Assembly: GCA_965276755.1 (NCBI GenBank)
Contig: OZ255625.1
Coordinates: 3,410,001 to 3,474,000 of the forward strand
Direction of reading: 5' to 3'
DNA length: 64,000 nucleotides
From: CAJCIS01 sp965276755
GTDB lineage: Bacteria > Pseudomonadota > Alphaproteobacteria > Acetobacterales > Acetobacteraceae
Shown here: piece after piece, positions 51,056-59,555 of the stretch
Layout of the letters: the number at the start of each line of letters is the position of its first letter
Numbering within the stretch: the stretch's first letter is position 1
Position numbers and translations under genes: made by a program
The notes under the pieces: generated by a model
What the model was told of the DNA's origin: nothing
The model's database searches: none
What the model saw: the letters and a program-made list of their open reading frames with translations, nothing else

Positions 51056-52339
51056 TCATTGTCCCAGGCGCATGGCCAGGCTGCGGGCATGCGCGGTCAG
51101 GCCCTCGGCCTCTGCGAGCAGCATTGCGGCGGGGCCAATTTCGCGCAGGGAGTCCGCCGTCGCGCTGACCCAACTCGTGCGCTTGAGGCAATCCAAGACC
51201 GACAGGCCCGAGGCGTAGCGGGCGGTGCGGCCGGTGGGCAGGACGTGATTGGGGCCGGCGATGTAGTCGCCCAGCGCTTCGGGCGCGTGGCGGCCCAGGA
51301 AGGCGGCGCCGGCGTGGCGGATGGCGGCCAGATGGTGCTGCGGATCGGGCAGCATGATCTGGAGGTGTTCGGGGGCGAGGCGGTTGGTGAGCGCGGCAGC
51401 CTCTGCCCAGTCGCGCACGATGATGATGGCGCCATGGATTTGCCAGGAGGCGCCGGCGATGGCCGCGCGTGGCAGGCTGGGGAGTTCGGCCTCTATCGCG
51501 GCCGCGGTAGCACGCGCGAAATCGGCGTTGGTGGTGATCAGGATGGACTGGGCGGCCTCGTCGTGCTCGGCCTGGGCGAGGAGGTCGATGGCAACCACAC
51601 GCGGATCGTTCGAAGCGTCGGCGAGGATCACGACTTCGGACGGGCCGGCGACACCGTCGATGCCGACATGGCCGAAGACCTGGCGCTTGGCTTCGGCCAC
51701 ATAGGCGTTGCCTGGTCCGACGATGCGGTCCACCGCCGCGATGCTGGCTGTGCCGTAGGCGAGCGCCGCGATGGCCTGCGCGCCGCCGATCCGGAAAATT
51801 TCCGTCACGCCGGCGCGGTGCGCGGCGGCCAGCACAAGCGGGTTCAGCGTGCCGCCCGGGCAGGGGACGCACATGGCAATTCGCGCCACGCCCGCCACGC
51901 GCGCCGGCAGCGCATTCATCAGCACCGAGGAGGGGTAGGCGGCGCGGCCGCCGGGGACGTAGATGCCGATGGCGTCGAGCGGCGTCCAGCGCAGGCCCAT
52001 GGTAACGCCCGCATCATCGTGCATCTGCATGTCGATGGGGAGCTGGGCGCGGTGAAAGACCTCGATGCGCGTGGCGGCGAGATCGAGCGCCGCGCTCAGG
52101 TCGGCGGGGACGCGCGCACGGGCAGCCTCGATTTCGGCCTGGCTGACGCGCAGGGCGGTGGGGGTGTGGCCGTCGAACCCTGCCGTGTAGGCGCGCAGGG
52201 CGTCATCGCCTTGGGCACGAACGCGGGCGATGATGGCCGCGACCGGGGCCGCGACCTCCGCGGTTGTCTGGCGGGCTTGGTCCAGCAGGGCGTCGAAAGC
52301 GGCCGGGAAGTCCGGCTCGGCGGTGTTCAGCCACTTCAC
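51056..52339 (-). CDS. hisD: Histidinol dehydrogenase
   Basis: A 427-residue zinc- and NAD-dependent enzyme, last two steps of histidine synthesis. Hallmarks: IGIYVPGGRAAYPSSVLMNA, IFRIGGAQAIAALAYGTASI and VDRIVGPGNAYVAEAKRQVFG, PSEVVILADASNDPRVVAIDLLAQAEHDE (Zn-binding His), GAAFLGRHAPEALGDYIAGPNHVLPTG. The GTG at 52339 overlaps the hisG stop (GTGA). A hairpin CGGGCAGCCCTGCCCG lies just 3' (51015-51030). Confidence 0.96.
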   Translation of the reverse strand: MKWLNTAEPDFPAAFDALLDQARQTTAEVAAPVAAIIARVRAQGDDALRAYTAGFDGHTPTALRVSQAEIEAARARVPADLSAALDLAATRIEVFHRAQLPIDMQMHDDAGVTMGLRWTPLDAIGIYVPGGRAAYPSSVLMNALPARVAGVARIAMCVPCPGGTLNPLVLAAAHRAGVTEIFRIGGAQAIAALAYGTASIAAVDRIVGPGNAYVAEAKRQVFGHVGIDGVAGPSEVVILADASNDPRVVAIDLLAQAEHDEAAQSILITTNADFARATAAAIEAELPSLPRAAIAGASWQIHGAIIIVRDWAEAAALTNRLAPEHLQIMLPDPQHHLAAIRHAGAAFLGRHAPEALGDYIAGPNHVLPTGRTARYASGLSVLDCLKRTSWVSATADSLREIGPAAMLLAEAEGLTAHARSLAMRLGQ

Positions 52340-53034
52340 GCGGCAATCGCCTGTCGGAAGCGGTCAATCAGCGCGCCGATCAGCTCGGGCTGCGTTTTCA
52401 GCGCAATGCGGTTGACGATCAGCCGGCTGGTGATCTGCGCGATCACCTCGGTTTCGTGCAGGCCGTTGGCGCGCAGCGTGCTGCCGGTCTGCACCAAATC
52501 GACGATCACGCGCGACAGCCCGAGGCCCGGCGCGAGCTCCATGGCGCCGTTGAGGTGCACGGCGTCTGCATGCACGCCGCGACCGGCGAAATGGCGGCGG
52601 GCGATGTTGGGGTATTTGGTGGCCACGCGAATGGTGGACCATTGGCGCGGGTCTTCGGGCGCCGCGCCGAGCGGTTCGGCGACCGAGACGCGGCAAGCCC
52701 CGATGCCGAGGTCCAGCGGCGCGTAGATCTCCGAGTAGTCGAATTCCATCAGCACGTCCGCGCCGCAAATGCCGATCTGGGCGGCCCCGCCGGCGACGAA
52801 GGTGGCGACGTCGAAGGGGCGGACGCGCACGACGTCCAGCGAAGGATCGTTGGTGGGAAAGCGCAGGCGGCGGCTGTCTTCGTCCGTATAGTCCGGCGCG
52901 GGGGTGATGCCGGCGCGGGCGAGAAGGGGTGCGCACTCGGCCAGAATGCGGCCTTTGGGGAGCGCGATGATGAGTTGGGTGTCCGTGCCGGCTGGGCCTG
53001 GGGCGATCCGCGGAGCAGCGTTCAAGGCGTTCAT
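52336..53034 (-). CDS. hisG: ATP phosphoribosyltransferase, short form
   Basis: A 232-residue HisG-S catalytic subunit, first enzyme of histidine synthesis. Visible: LIIALPKGRILAECAPLL, IGICGADVLMEFDYSEIY, ATKYPNIARRHF and VHLNGAMELAPGLGLSRVIV, then DLVQTGSTLRANGL, the PRPP-binding loop. The short form needs HisZ, which is not in the window. GGAG precedes ATG 53034. It is immediately followed by hisD with a four-base overlap. Confidence 0.95.
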   Translation of the reverse strand: MNALNAAPRIAPGPAGTDTQLIIALPKGRILAECAPLLARAGITPAPDYTDEDSRRLRFPTNDPSLDVVRVRPFDVATFVAGGAAQIGICGADVLMEFDYSEIYAPLDLGIGACRVSVAEPLGAAPEDPRQWSTIRVATKYPNIARRHFAGRGVHADAVHLNGAMELAPGLGLSRVIVDLVQTGSTLRANGLHETEVIAQITSRLIVNRIALKTQPELIGALIDRFRQAIAA

Positions 53035-53127
53035 GAGCGGCTCCGGCGCCAAGTGGCGCGCCGCTTAGCACTGGTTAGCACGACTAGGAAGGGTAGTCGT
53101 TTAGAGCGACCAGCAAAGCACAAGAAA

Positions 53128-53228
53128 GCTGGGGGGGATGTGCCATCCCTCCCAGACCCCCCGTCGATTATAGAGCCTCGCCTAAATAATGACGAGGGGT
53201 CTGGGGGGGGATGGCACATCTCCCCCAG
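53128..53228. repeat. Family A palindrome, full copy
   Basis: GCTGGGGGGGATGTGCCATC and the inverse GATGGCACATCTCCCCCAGG arm with the loop TATAGAGCCTCGCCTAAATA. It lies between hisG and the small lipoprotein gene. Confidence 0.92.
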
Positions 53229-53274
53229 GTCTTCAGCCCTTCACTCGATTGCCCTGGTAAACCCCCGTCGATTT

Positions 53275-53424
53275 TTAGCAGTGCCCTGGGTGCCAGCCAC
53301 CGTACGGGCCATAATGGCCAGGGACACAGCCGACGCGGACAGGGCCGGGCGCAGCCACGACGCAGGCGGACAGGCCGACGGCGGAGGCCAGCAGGATGGC
53401 GATCGCGCCGAATTTGCGCATCAT
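53275..53424 (-). CDS. Very small lipoprotein
   Basis: A 49-residue protein: MMRKFGAIAILLASAVGLSAC is a lipoprotein signal with lipobox LSAC, followed by VVAAPGPVRVGCVPGHYGPY, a Gly/Pro/Tyr/His-rich tail ending GHC. AAGGAG precedes ATG 53424. It resembles small GxYGPxG-type lipoproteins common in acetic acid bacteria. It lies between murA and hisG, same strand. Confidence 0.65.
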   Translation of the reverse strand: MMRKFGAIAILLASAVGLSACVVAAPGPVRVGCVPGHYGPYGGWHPGHC

Positions 53425-53502
53425 TGAATGACTCCTTGGCAGAATTGTCGTCGCTATATCGCGCCGCGTCCCGTCAGGTTTGTGTCCGCAACCTTTTGAC
53501 AC

Positions 53503-54765
53503 TCAGTCGGCAAGGCGCTCGATATCCGCGCCACACCCGGCGAGCTGGCGCTCGATCGCCTCGTAGCCGCGATCGAGATGATAGACGCGGTTGACGATGG
53601 TCTCGCCCCGCGCGGCCAGGCCGGCGAGCACGAGCGAGGCGCTGGCGCGCAGATCGGTGGCCATCACCGGCGCGCCTTGCAGGTGGGCCACGCCGCGTAC
53701 GATGGCGCTGCTGCCGTGCACGTTGATGCGCGCGCCCATGCGGTTGAGCTCGGGCGCGTGCATGAAGCGGTTTTCGAAGATGGTCTCGGTCAGCATCGCC
53801 GCACCCTCGGCGACGCACATCAGGCTCATGAACTGAGCCTGCATGTCGGTGGGAAAGCCGGGATAGGGCTCGGTCTGCACGTCGGTGCCGTGAAGGCCGT
53901 TGAGGCGCCGGACGAGCAGGCCGTCGGCCGTTTCAGTGATTTCCACACCGGCGGCCTCCATCGTCGCGGCGACGGCGGCGATGTGGCGCAGACGGGCGCC
54001 CAGGAGCGTAAGCGTGCCGCCGGCAATCGCGGCGGCGCAGGCGTAGGTGCCGGTCTCGATGCGGTCCGGCACGATCGGGTGGGTGGCGCCGTGCAGGGTG
54101 GCTGCACCCTCGATGCAGAGCTGGCCGGTGCCCACGCCAGTGATGGTCGCACCCATGGCGATCAGGCAGTGGGCGAGGTCGGTGATTTCCGGCTCGCGTG
54201 CGGCGTTGGTCAGGGTCGTGCGGCCGTGGGCGAGGCTGGCGGCCATCAGCAGGTTTTCGGTCGCACCCACGGAGACGAAGGGGAAGACGATGTCCGCCCC
54301 CTGCAGGCCGGCGGGGGCGGTGGCGTTCACGTAGCCGCCTTCGAGCTCGATGGTGGCGCCCATCTGCTCCAGGCCCTTGAGATGAAGATCCACCGGACGC
54401 GCGCCGATGGCGCAGCCGCCGGGCAGCGAGACGCGCGCCTGGCGGCACCTCGCAAGCAGCGGACCGAGGACCAGGATGGAGGCGCGCATCTTGCGCACGA
54501 TGTCATAGGGCGCCTCGGTGCTGGTGATGGCCCCGCCCAGGGACAGCGTGCGGCCGTCATTGGCGGTGCTGTCGGTGGCGATGCCGTGCTGGGCGAGGAG
54601 TGCCGCCATAGTGGCGATGTCGGCGAGCTGGGGCACGTTGGTGAGAACCAGCCGCTCGTCGGTCAGTAAGCCGGCGGCCATCAGGGGCAGGGCAGCGTTC
54701 TTGGCGCCGCGGATGGCGATCTGCCCGGAGAGGGGGCGGCCACCACGGATACGAATGCGGTCCAT
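53503..54765 (-). CDS. murA: UDP-N-acetylglucosamine 1-carboxyvinyltransferase
   Basis: A 420-residue EPSP-synthase-fold enzyme, first step of peptidoglycan precursor synthesis. Lys22-Asn23 in IRGAKNAALPLMA and the catalytic, fosfomycin-reactive Cys118 in SLPGGCAIGARPVDLHLKGL are present, as is TEPYPGFPTDMQAQFMSLM. Length is typical. It heads the block murA, small lipoprotein, hisG, hisD, infA, maf. Upstream is a family C repeat. Confidence 0.96.
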   Translation of the reverse strand: MDRIRIRGGRPLSGQIAIRGAKNAALPLMAAGLLTDERLVLTNVPQLADIATMAALLAQHGIATDSTANDGRTLSLGGAITSTEAPYDIVRKMRASILVLGPLLARCRQARVSLPGGCAIGARPVDLHLKGLEQMGATIELEGGYVNATAPAGLQGADIVFPFVSVGATENLLMAASLAHGRTTLTNAAREPEITDLAHCLIAMGATITGVGTGQLCIEGAATLHGATHPIVPDRIETGTYACAAAIAGGTLTLLGARLRHIAAVAATMEAAGVEITETADGLLVRRLNGLHGTDVQTEPYPGFPTDMQAQFMSLMCVAEGAAMLTETIFENRFMHAPELNRMGARINVHGSSAIVRGVAHLQGAPVMATDLRASASLVLAGLAARGETIVNRVYHLDRGYEAIERQLAGCGADIERLAD

Positions 54766-54831
54766 TAAGTCTCCAGCGTGGCGGTTGGTGCTGGCGCTTA
54801 TGGGCTGGTGGGGGTCACGTCGCCAATGGGG

Positions 54832-54880
54832 AAGGAAGCAGTTCTTTTTTGAAAAAAAGAACCAAAAAAACTTTTGCCTG
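54832..54880. repeat. Family C repeat, single arm
   Basis: AAGGAAGCAGTTCTTTTTTG then AAAAAAAGAACCAAAAAAAC TTTTGCC. It lies between the divergent murA and ArsR genes. Confidence 0.88.
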
Positions 54881-54942
54881 TTGACACACGCATAACTGGC
54901 TGGTTATTGGTGTGATCAATAGCCAGGGGGTTATGGGTTCGC

Positions 54943-55266
54943 TTGCTGCCAAATCGTGACGCTTTATTCAAAACGCTGGGGGACCCGACGCGGCGGGCCA
55001 TCTTCGAGCAGTTGTGCCGGGACGGGGAACAGAACGTCCGCGCGCTAACGGCGCGGGCTGGGGTTTCGCAACCGGCCGTATCGAAGCACCTGGGCGTTCT
55101 GCGGCAGGCGGGCCTGGTGGCCGATCGGCAGGACGGCCGCCAGGCTTATTACAGCGCGCAGCGCGGTGCCTTGGCGCCCCTGATCGAATGGACGAGCCAG
55201 ATGACCGGGTATTGGCAAAGCCGGTTCGACGATCTTGAAAACCTGCTGAAGAGAATGGACCAATGA
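54943..55266 (+). CDS. ArsR family winged-helix repressor
   Basis: A 107-residue ArsR-type regulator. RDALFKTLGDPTRRAIFEQL starts the fold, GVSQPAVSKHLGVLRQAGLV is the recognition helix, and DRQDGRQAYYSAQ the wing. No metal-binding CxC is present. The frame only offers a TTG at 54943 close to the conserved start. It is coupled by overlap (ATGA at 55263-55266) to the SRPBCC gene, a frequent pair in which the regulator controls its neighbour. Confidence 0.87.
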   Translation: MLPNRDALFKTLGDPTRRAIFEQLCRDGEQNVRALTARAGVSQPAVSKHLGVLRQAGLVADRQDGRQAYYSAQRGALAPLIEWTSQMTGYWQSRFDDLENLLKRMDQ

Positions 55267-55673
55267 ACGAAGATTCCGCTGGCGTGCGCTCCGTCATTGT
55301 CGAGCGTGACCTTCCGCATCCGCCGGAGAAGATATGGCGTGCGCTCACGCAGCCGCATCTGGTCGACGAGTGGCTGATGAAGAGCGAATTTGCGCCCGTC
55401 GTTGACCACCGCTTCGAATTCCGTGGCGAATGGGGATCGGTCGATTGCCGGGTCCTGGAAGTGGAGATCAACCGTACGCTGTCCTACACGTGGGCGGCCA
55501 TGGGCCTGGAGAGCGTCGTCACCTGGACGCTGACGCCATCGGGCACGGGTACGCATTTGCGCATGGAACAGGCGGGGTTCCGGCCGGATCAGGAGCAGGC
55601 GTTCCGAGGTGCCGGTTTCGGCTGGCAGCAGTTCTTGTCGAAGCTGGAACGAGTCCTGGATCGGGCGGACTGA
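55263..55673 (+). CDS. SRPBCC/AHSA1 domain protein
   Basis: A 136-residue protein of the Aha1/START-like fold. VERDLPHPPEKIWRALTQPHLVDEWL is the typical N-terminus, LSYTWAAMGLESVVTWTLTPSGTGT forms central strands, and GWQQFLSKLERVLD the C-terminal helix. The fold encloses a hydrophobic cavity; ligand unknown. It overlaps the ArsR gene by four bases and is followed by a small membrane protein. Confidence 0.87.
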   Translation: MNEDSAGVRSVIVERDLPHPPEKIWRALTQPHLVDEWLMKSEFAPVVDHRFEFRGEWGSVDCRVLEVEINRTLSYTWAAMGLESVVTWTLTPSGTGTHLRMEQAGFRPDQEQAFRGAGFGWQQFLSKLERVLDRAD

Positions 55674-55709
55674 ATTTCGCCAGGGTGCTTGTGTGCGAAG
55701 GAGGTAGAA

Positions 55710-55928
55710 ATGAACGTGAATAGCTTTGTGAGACAGTTTCATCGCTGGCTGTCCATTGCCTTCACGCTCGGGGTTGGCGTCTACATTGTGGCAATGAGTG
55801 GGGGACGGCCGCCCGGCTGGCTTGGGCTTTTTCCGCTGCTGCCGCTCATTTCGCTTCTGGTCACCGGTTTGTATCTTTTTGTGCTGCCTTATGCATTGCG
55901 GCGGCGGGGCAGGCGACATGCTGCCTGA
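55710..55928 (+). CDS. Small two-helix membrane protein
   Basis: A 72-residue protein with an exceptionally good ribosome site (GAAGGAGGTAGAAATG). Two membrane helices (WLSIAFTLGVGVYIVAM; GLFPLLPLISLLVTGLYLFVL) and a basic tail (RRRGRRH). It is the third gene after arsR and the SRPBCC gene in one plus-strand unit. The family is not recognised with confidence. Confidence 0.7.
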   Translation: MNVNSFVRQFHRWLSIAFTLGVGVYIVAMSGGRPPGWLGLFPLLPLISLLVTGLYLFVLPYALRRRGRRHAA

Positions 55929-56154
55929 TTGTGCATGTCGATGTGGAGTTCCTGACGCGGACCGGGGGTAGGGTTACGGGCGCGGCTTTGCGGCGGCCTT
56001 GTCAGTCGCCGGAGTGTCGCGGCCCGCGCAAACCGAGTGTTTTTTCATTGCGTTGCTCGACCTCAGTTAAGGGGGGCCGGCAACCGCGCGGTGCAGAACT
56101 CAAAAATTTTGCACCGTGTCATCTTGCCATCTGCTCTGGCTAATTGTGCTTCAC

Positions 56155-57030
56155 CTAATGTATGGGAACCACGCTTTTGGAGCGACGGCGATCAACCATC
56201 TGACCGACCGAATCGACGATCACGTCGGGACGGTCATGAGCGATGTCATGTGAGCTGTCCTTCGCAATGACGAGCTCTCTGTTAGTCGCCCGCTGTGCGA
56301 AAGCTACGTGAGCTTGCCTCCAGCGATCGGCGTCAGTCTTGAGCTCAGGAATAGGCGGAAACGGTGTGGTTGAAGAAAGAATAACGTCACAGGGAACTGA
56401 TGTTGGCCAATCGATCTTGTGGAAGGCAACGCTGGTCGGCACATAGGCTTCCTCAATCTCTTCCAGCGTACGCGTGCGTTTATCTGGATGTGCGGCAACC
56501 CCCGCTGCCACCATTGGCCGGACAATTGGATCTAGATGATTGATTTCTTCATCAGAGAAAAAGTCGGGGACATTCGTATCAACGAGAACTGCGCCGGTGA
56601 TCCAATCTGGGTGCTTCAGTGCGAGGTAGGTTGCGATTTCACCCGCGAACGAATGGGGGATTAGTATTAGGTCATGGGTTGCACCAAGTTGCCTGAGACC
56701 AGACTCAAGATCGGTGACAGCGTCCTCCATTCTGAATGGCGGACCAACCTCATCACTTGCTCCCAGGCCAGCTCGGTCATAGGTTATTATTTCTGATCCC
56801 GTACGTCTTGAAAGAGCAGGGATTATGCTTTTCCAGTAGGAGCTGTCTGTGCCGCCGCCGGCGTCCAGTACGAGGATAGGCAACTTTCCGGCTACGACAT
56901 AAAATACGATTTTATGGCCGTTAACCGGCACAATTTGTGTAGAGAACTCTACAATTGGCTCGGCCCACGCCGCACCCCCGAGTGCTAGGAGAACCCCGAT
57001 GCCAATCGATGCCGCTGCCAGATGTTTCAT
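56155..57030 (-). CDS. Exported alpha/beta hydrolase
   Basis: A 291-residue protein with a signal peptide (MKHLAAASIGIGVLLALGGAAWA). The fold shows LPILVLDAGGGTDSSYW (oxyanion region), IITYDRAGLGASDE and the nucleophile elbow LIPHSFAGE (Ser127), where Pro and Ala replace the usual Gly at both ends. The catalytic His is probably in DSSHDIAHD. Base composition is lower in G/C than neighbours (for example 56600-56760), so recent acquisition is possible. Substrate unknown. Confidence 0.8.
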   Translation of the reverse strand: MKHLAAASIGIGVLLALGGAAWAEPIVEFSTQIVPVNGHKIVFYVVAGKLPILVLDAGGGTDSSYWKSIIPALSRRTGSEIITYDRAGLGASDEVGPPFRMEDAVTDLESGLRQLGATHDLILIPHSFAGEIATYLALKHPDWITGAVLVDTNVPDFFSDEEINHLDPIVRPMVAAGVAAHPDKRTRTLEEIEEAYVPTSVAFHKIDWPTSVPCDVILSSTTPFPPIPELKTDADRWRQAHVAFAQRATNRELVIAKDSSHDIAHDRPDVIVDSVGQMVDRRRSKSVVPIH

Positions 57031-57512
57031 TACCGTATACCTTTTTTGTGCCGGAAAGCGGCGCCATTGAAGTGGGTATATCGCTGACAACGCGTCCGCA
57101 GGTGCGGGCGAGCAAAACGCGTGCCGTGCGGTTAACCCAGCCCGCTAATCATTTTTTATCAGTGAGTTGCGTCGCCTCCGGTGCTGTATTGACGACAGCA
57201 TCGTGGTCCGGGTTGTCAAAGATTGGTATCTCTTGCCAGTAGTTGCTACAATTTCTGGTGCGTAATATAAGAATTCTGCATTGAAACCAATGGCAAACCC
57301 GGTCAACCGCTTAAGTGGTGCAGCAGTCCGGTGCGAATGTCTGGTAAGCTGTCGTGATTGGTCGAAGCAACGATTCGGTTTCCGGCCACCTCCGGAGATA
57401 AGAATTGACCAAGCATCTGGCGTCGCCCAGTCAAGCGCTTAGTTAAAGCGACGCACCGACAAAAGCATTCTCGGTCTTTTCAGAGAAGGATTGTCTGCGT
57501 TCCCCTTCTATT
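57031..57512. other. Intergenic stretch without a gene
   Basis: About 480 bases between the alpha/beta hydrolase and the DUF2306-TPR pseudogene. I see no supported ORF, RNA gene or family A-C repeat. The lower G/C content of the hydrolase gene continues here. Confidence 0.5.
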
Positions 57513-58714
57513 TTAATGAGACGGTCCGAGGAGCTTCTCAATCATCTTCACGGCGTTAGTGTTGCCCGGGTTTTGGTCAACTGATTGCTGATAATTCTCT
57601 ACCGCCAGAGTCATGTTGCCGGAATCCATGTAAGCCTCGCCGAGGCTGTCATAGGTATTGGCTGCTTTCGGGTATTCCTGCAGGTTGAGCTGGAAATCCG
57701 AATTGCATCGGCGAATTTGCTGAGGCGCAGGAACGTATAGCCCAGGCCATTCAGCTCGGGTTCGTCGAAATTATAAACCGCCGACTGGCTCGCCTTGAGA
57801 CCTTTGTATTGTGCAATCGCGCTGTCGATGCCGCTGGCGGCGATAGTGGCCGCGAGCACGCCGGTGATTGACCGGCGCGCGTCCAGGCCGGCCTTAATGT
57901 CGGGCACCCAGACTGTCGCCGTGACTGCGGCCAGGCCGGCGCTTGTGGACAGCGTGATAACGAGCAGCGCGGTCGCCATGGCGAGGCGGATGGCGGGGCC
58001 GCGGGCGCGGGCGCACAGAGAGATTTCGAAAAGCGCGAGCGGCAGAAGGTATTGGGCAAAGGCGATGAAAGTCAACAGCGGACCCGTTGAGGTCGTGGGA
58101 TCGAAGCCGACGGGACCGCGGGCGATAATGGTCGTCAGGATGATCGATGCGCGGATAAAGAGCGATGCGCTGACGACGATGAAGAGGCGGATGGCCCAGC
58201 GGCGATGGGAGTCGAATTTGCGTGCGCGTGCCTGGAGGATGGCCATGGTGGCGCAGAGCATGATGAACACCGCCAGCCCGCTATTGCCCAGATATTGCGA
58301 GAAATCGCCGACCGTGCCGCGGAACCACATCATGTAGAGCCCGGCGAGGCTTAGGGTGAAGGCGGACAGGATATAGAACCGCCCGGTCTAGCGATGAAAC
58401 GCGGGTGCGCGCGCGCGAATGCCTGGAATAAGCTGAAACGTGCCGGCCGCGAGGATAATGGCGGCCGAGGCAATGTGCACACCGACGATGGCATTGCCGA
58501 TGCCTTGCCCGGGAATGTAGCCGTGCGTCATGACCCTGTTCCAGGCGGGCAGGTCGCCGCGCCAGGCCTTCAGGCCGTAGAGGATCGAGATGCTGACGGC
58601 GAAGACCATCTGGCCGGCCATGATGACCAGAAACCAGAACAGTATCGATGCCTTCAGGGTTGTGCGCGCGAGGGGCTCCCACGGCGAGCGAGCGATTTTG
58701 ACTGTGCTGCTCAT
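57513..58714 (-). pseudogene. DUF2306 membrane protein with C-terminal TPR, broken by a stop and a frameshift
   Basis: Reads as one gene of about 400 residues if two lesions are corrected. It starts at ATG 58714 (AAGGAG upstream). DUF2306-type helices follow (ILFWFLVIMAGQMVFAVSIS, GVHIASAAIILAAGTFQLIP). In the conserved segment that should read FHRWTGRFY the Trp codon is TAG (58388-58390), and the same frame continues TGRFYILSAFTLSLAGLYMM. Near 57695 the TPR part shifts frame from LSKFADAIRI to FQLNLQEYPKAANTYDSLGE and ends at TAA 57513-57515. Both lesions break the membrane and TPR parts. Confidence 0.8.
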
Positions 58715-58761
58715 GGCCGATGCTCCTTGACGCGTCATGAGCATTGCAGCCGGCGTGCCAA

Positions 58762-58886
58762 GCCAGGGGCTCTGCCCCTGGACCCCGCTAGGGACAAGTC
58801 CTTAGAACCTTTATTTGAAGGTATTCAAACAGATGGGGGTCTGGGGCCTCGGGCCCCAGCGGGGTCCAGGGGCAGAGCCCCTGGCC
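58762..58886. repeat. Family B palindrome, full copy
   Basis: GCCAGGGGCTCTGCCCCTGG then ACCCCGCTAGGGACAAGTCC at the left and GGGGTCCAGGGGCAGAGCCC CTGGCC at the right. The short centre includes GGGGTCTGGGGCCTCGGGCC. It lies between dcd and the DUF2306 pseudogene. Confidence 0.9.
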
Positions 58887-58918
58887 TTTCTTGCAAGATG
58901 CTGGCGCATTGCACCAAC

Positions 58919-59473
58919 TTACATCCGCGGCAGCGAGACCCCGAGCTGGTGCATGTATTTGCCCGCCTTGTCGCGATAGCTGGTCTCCGGCGGCGCCGCA
59001 CCCTGCAGAAACAGGAACTGGCAGATGCCTTCATTGGCGTGGATTTTCGCCGGCAGGGGCGTGGTGTTGCTGATTTCAATCGTGACCTGGCCTTCCCATT
59101 CCGGCTCCAGCGGCGTCACGTTCACGATGATGCCGCAGCGCGCGTAGGTGGATTTGCCCAGGCAGATCACCAGGATGTCGCGGGGAATACGAAAATACTC
59201 GACCGTATGGGCGAGCGCAAAACTGTTGGGCGGAATGATGGCCACGGGGCCGCGCCGGGTGACGAAGCTTTCCTCGCGAAAATCCTTGGGGTCGACGATG
59301 GCGCTATCGACATTGGTGAAGATGCGGAATTCATCGGCCACGCGTGCGTCATAGCCGTAGCTGGACAGACCGTAGCTGATGACGCCCTCGCGTTTCTGGG
59401 TTTCGACGAAAGGGGTGATCATGGCGTGGGTTTGCGCCATGTGACGGATCCAGGTGTCGGGTTGGACGGGCAT
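58919..59473 (-). CDS. dcd: dCTP deaminase
   Basis: A 184-residue trimeric enzyme making dUTP from dCTP, supplying thymidylate synthesis. Landmarks: WIRHMAQTHAMITPF, SYGLSSYGYDARVADEFRIF, and the active-site block LGKSTYARCGIIVNVTPLEP followed by EWEG with the catalytic glutamate (Glu127). Length is typical. The frame upstream of ATG 59473 runs into a family A arm and is not part of the gene. Confidence 0.94.
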   Translation of the reverse strand: MPVQPDTWIRHMAQTHAMITPFVETQKREGVISYGLSSYGYDARVADEFRIFTNVDSAIVDPKDFREESFVTRRGPVAIIPPNSFALAHTVEYFRIPRDILVICLGKSTYARCGIIVNVTPLEPEWEGQVTIEISNTTPLPAKIHANEGICQFLFLQGAAPPETSYRDKAGKYMHQLGVSLPRM

Positions 59474-59514
59474 GGGCGAGACTCGGGTGCGGGGAATTGA
59501 GAGGTGGTGGCAGA

Positions 59515-59555
59515 GCTGGGGGGGATGTGCCATCCCCCCCAGACCCCCCGTCATT
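59515..59555. repeat. Family A repeat, single arm
   Basis: GCTGGGGGGGATGTGCCATC then CCCCCCAGACCCCCCGTCAT T. On the minus strand its first TGACGG supplies the fumC stop codon (59551-59553). Confidence 0.88.

Noticed and set aside
4174..59555. Family A repeats as a CRISPR array
   Set aside because: Copies are kilobases apart, inverted within each unit and without spacers of constant length; no cas genes.
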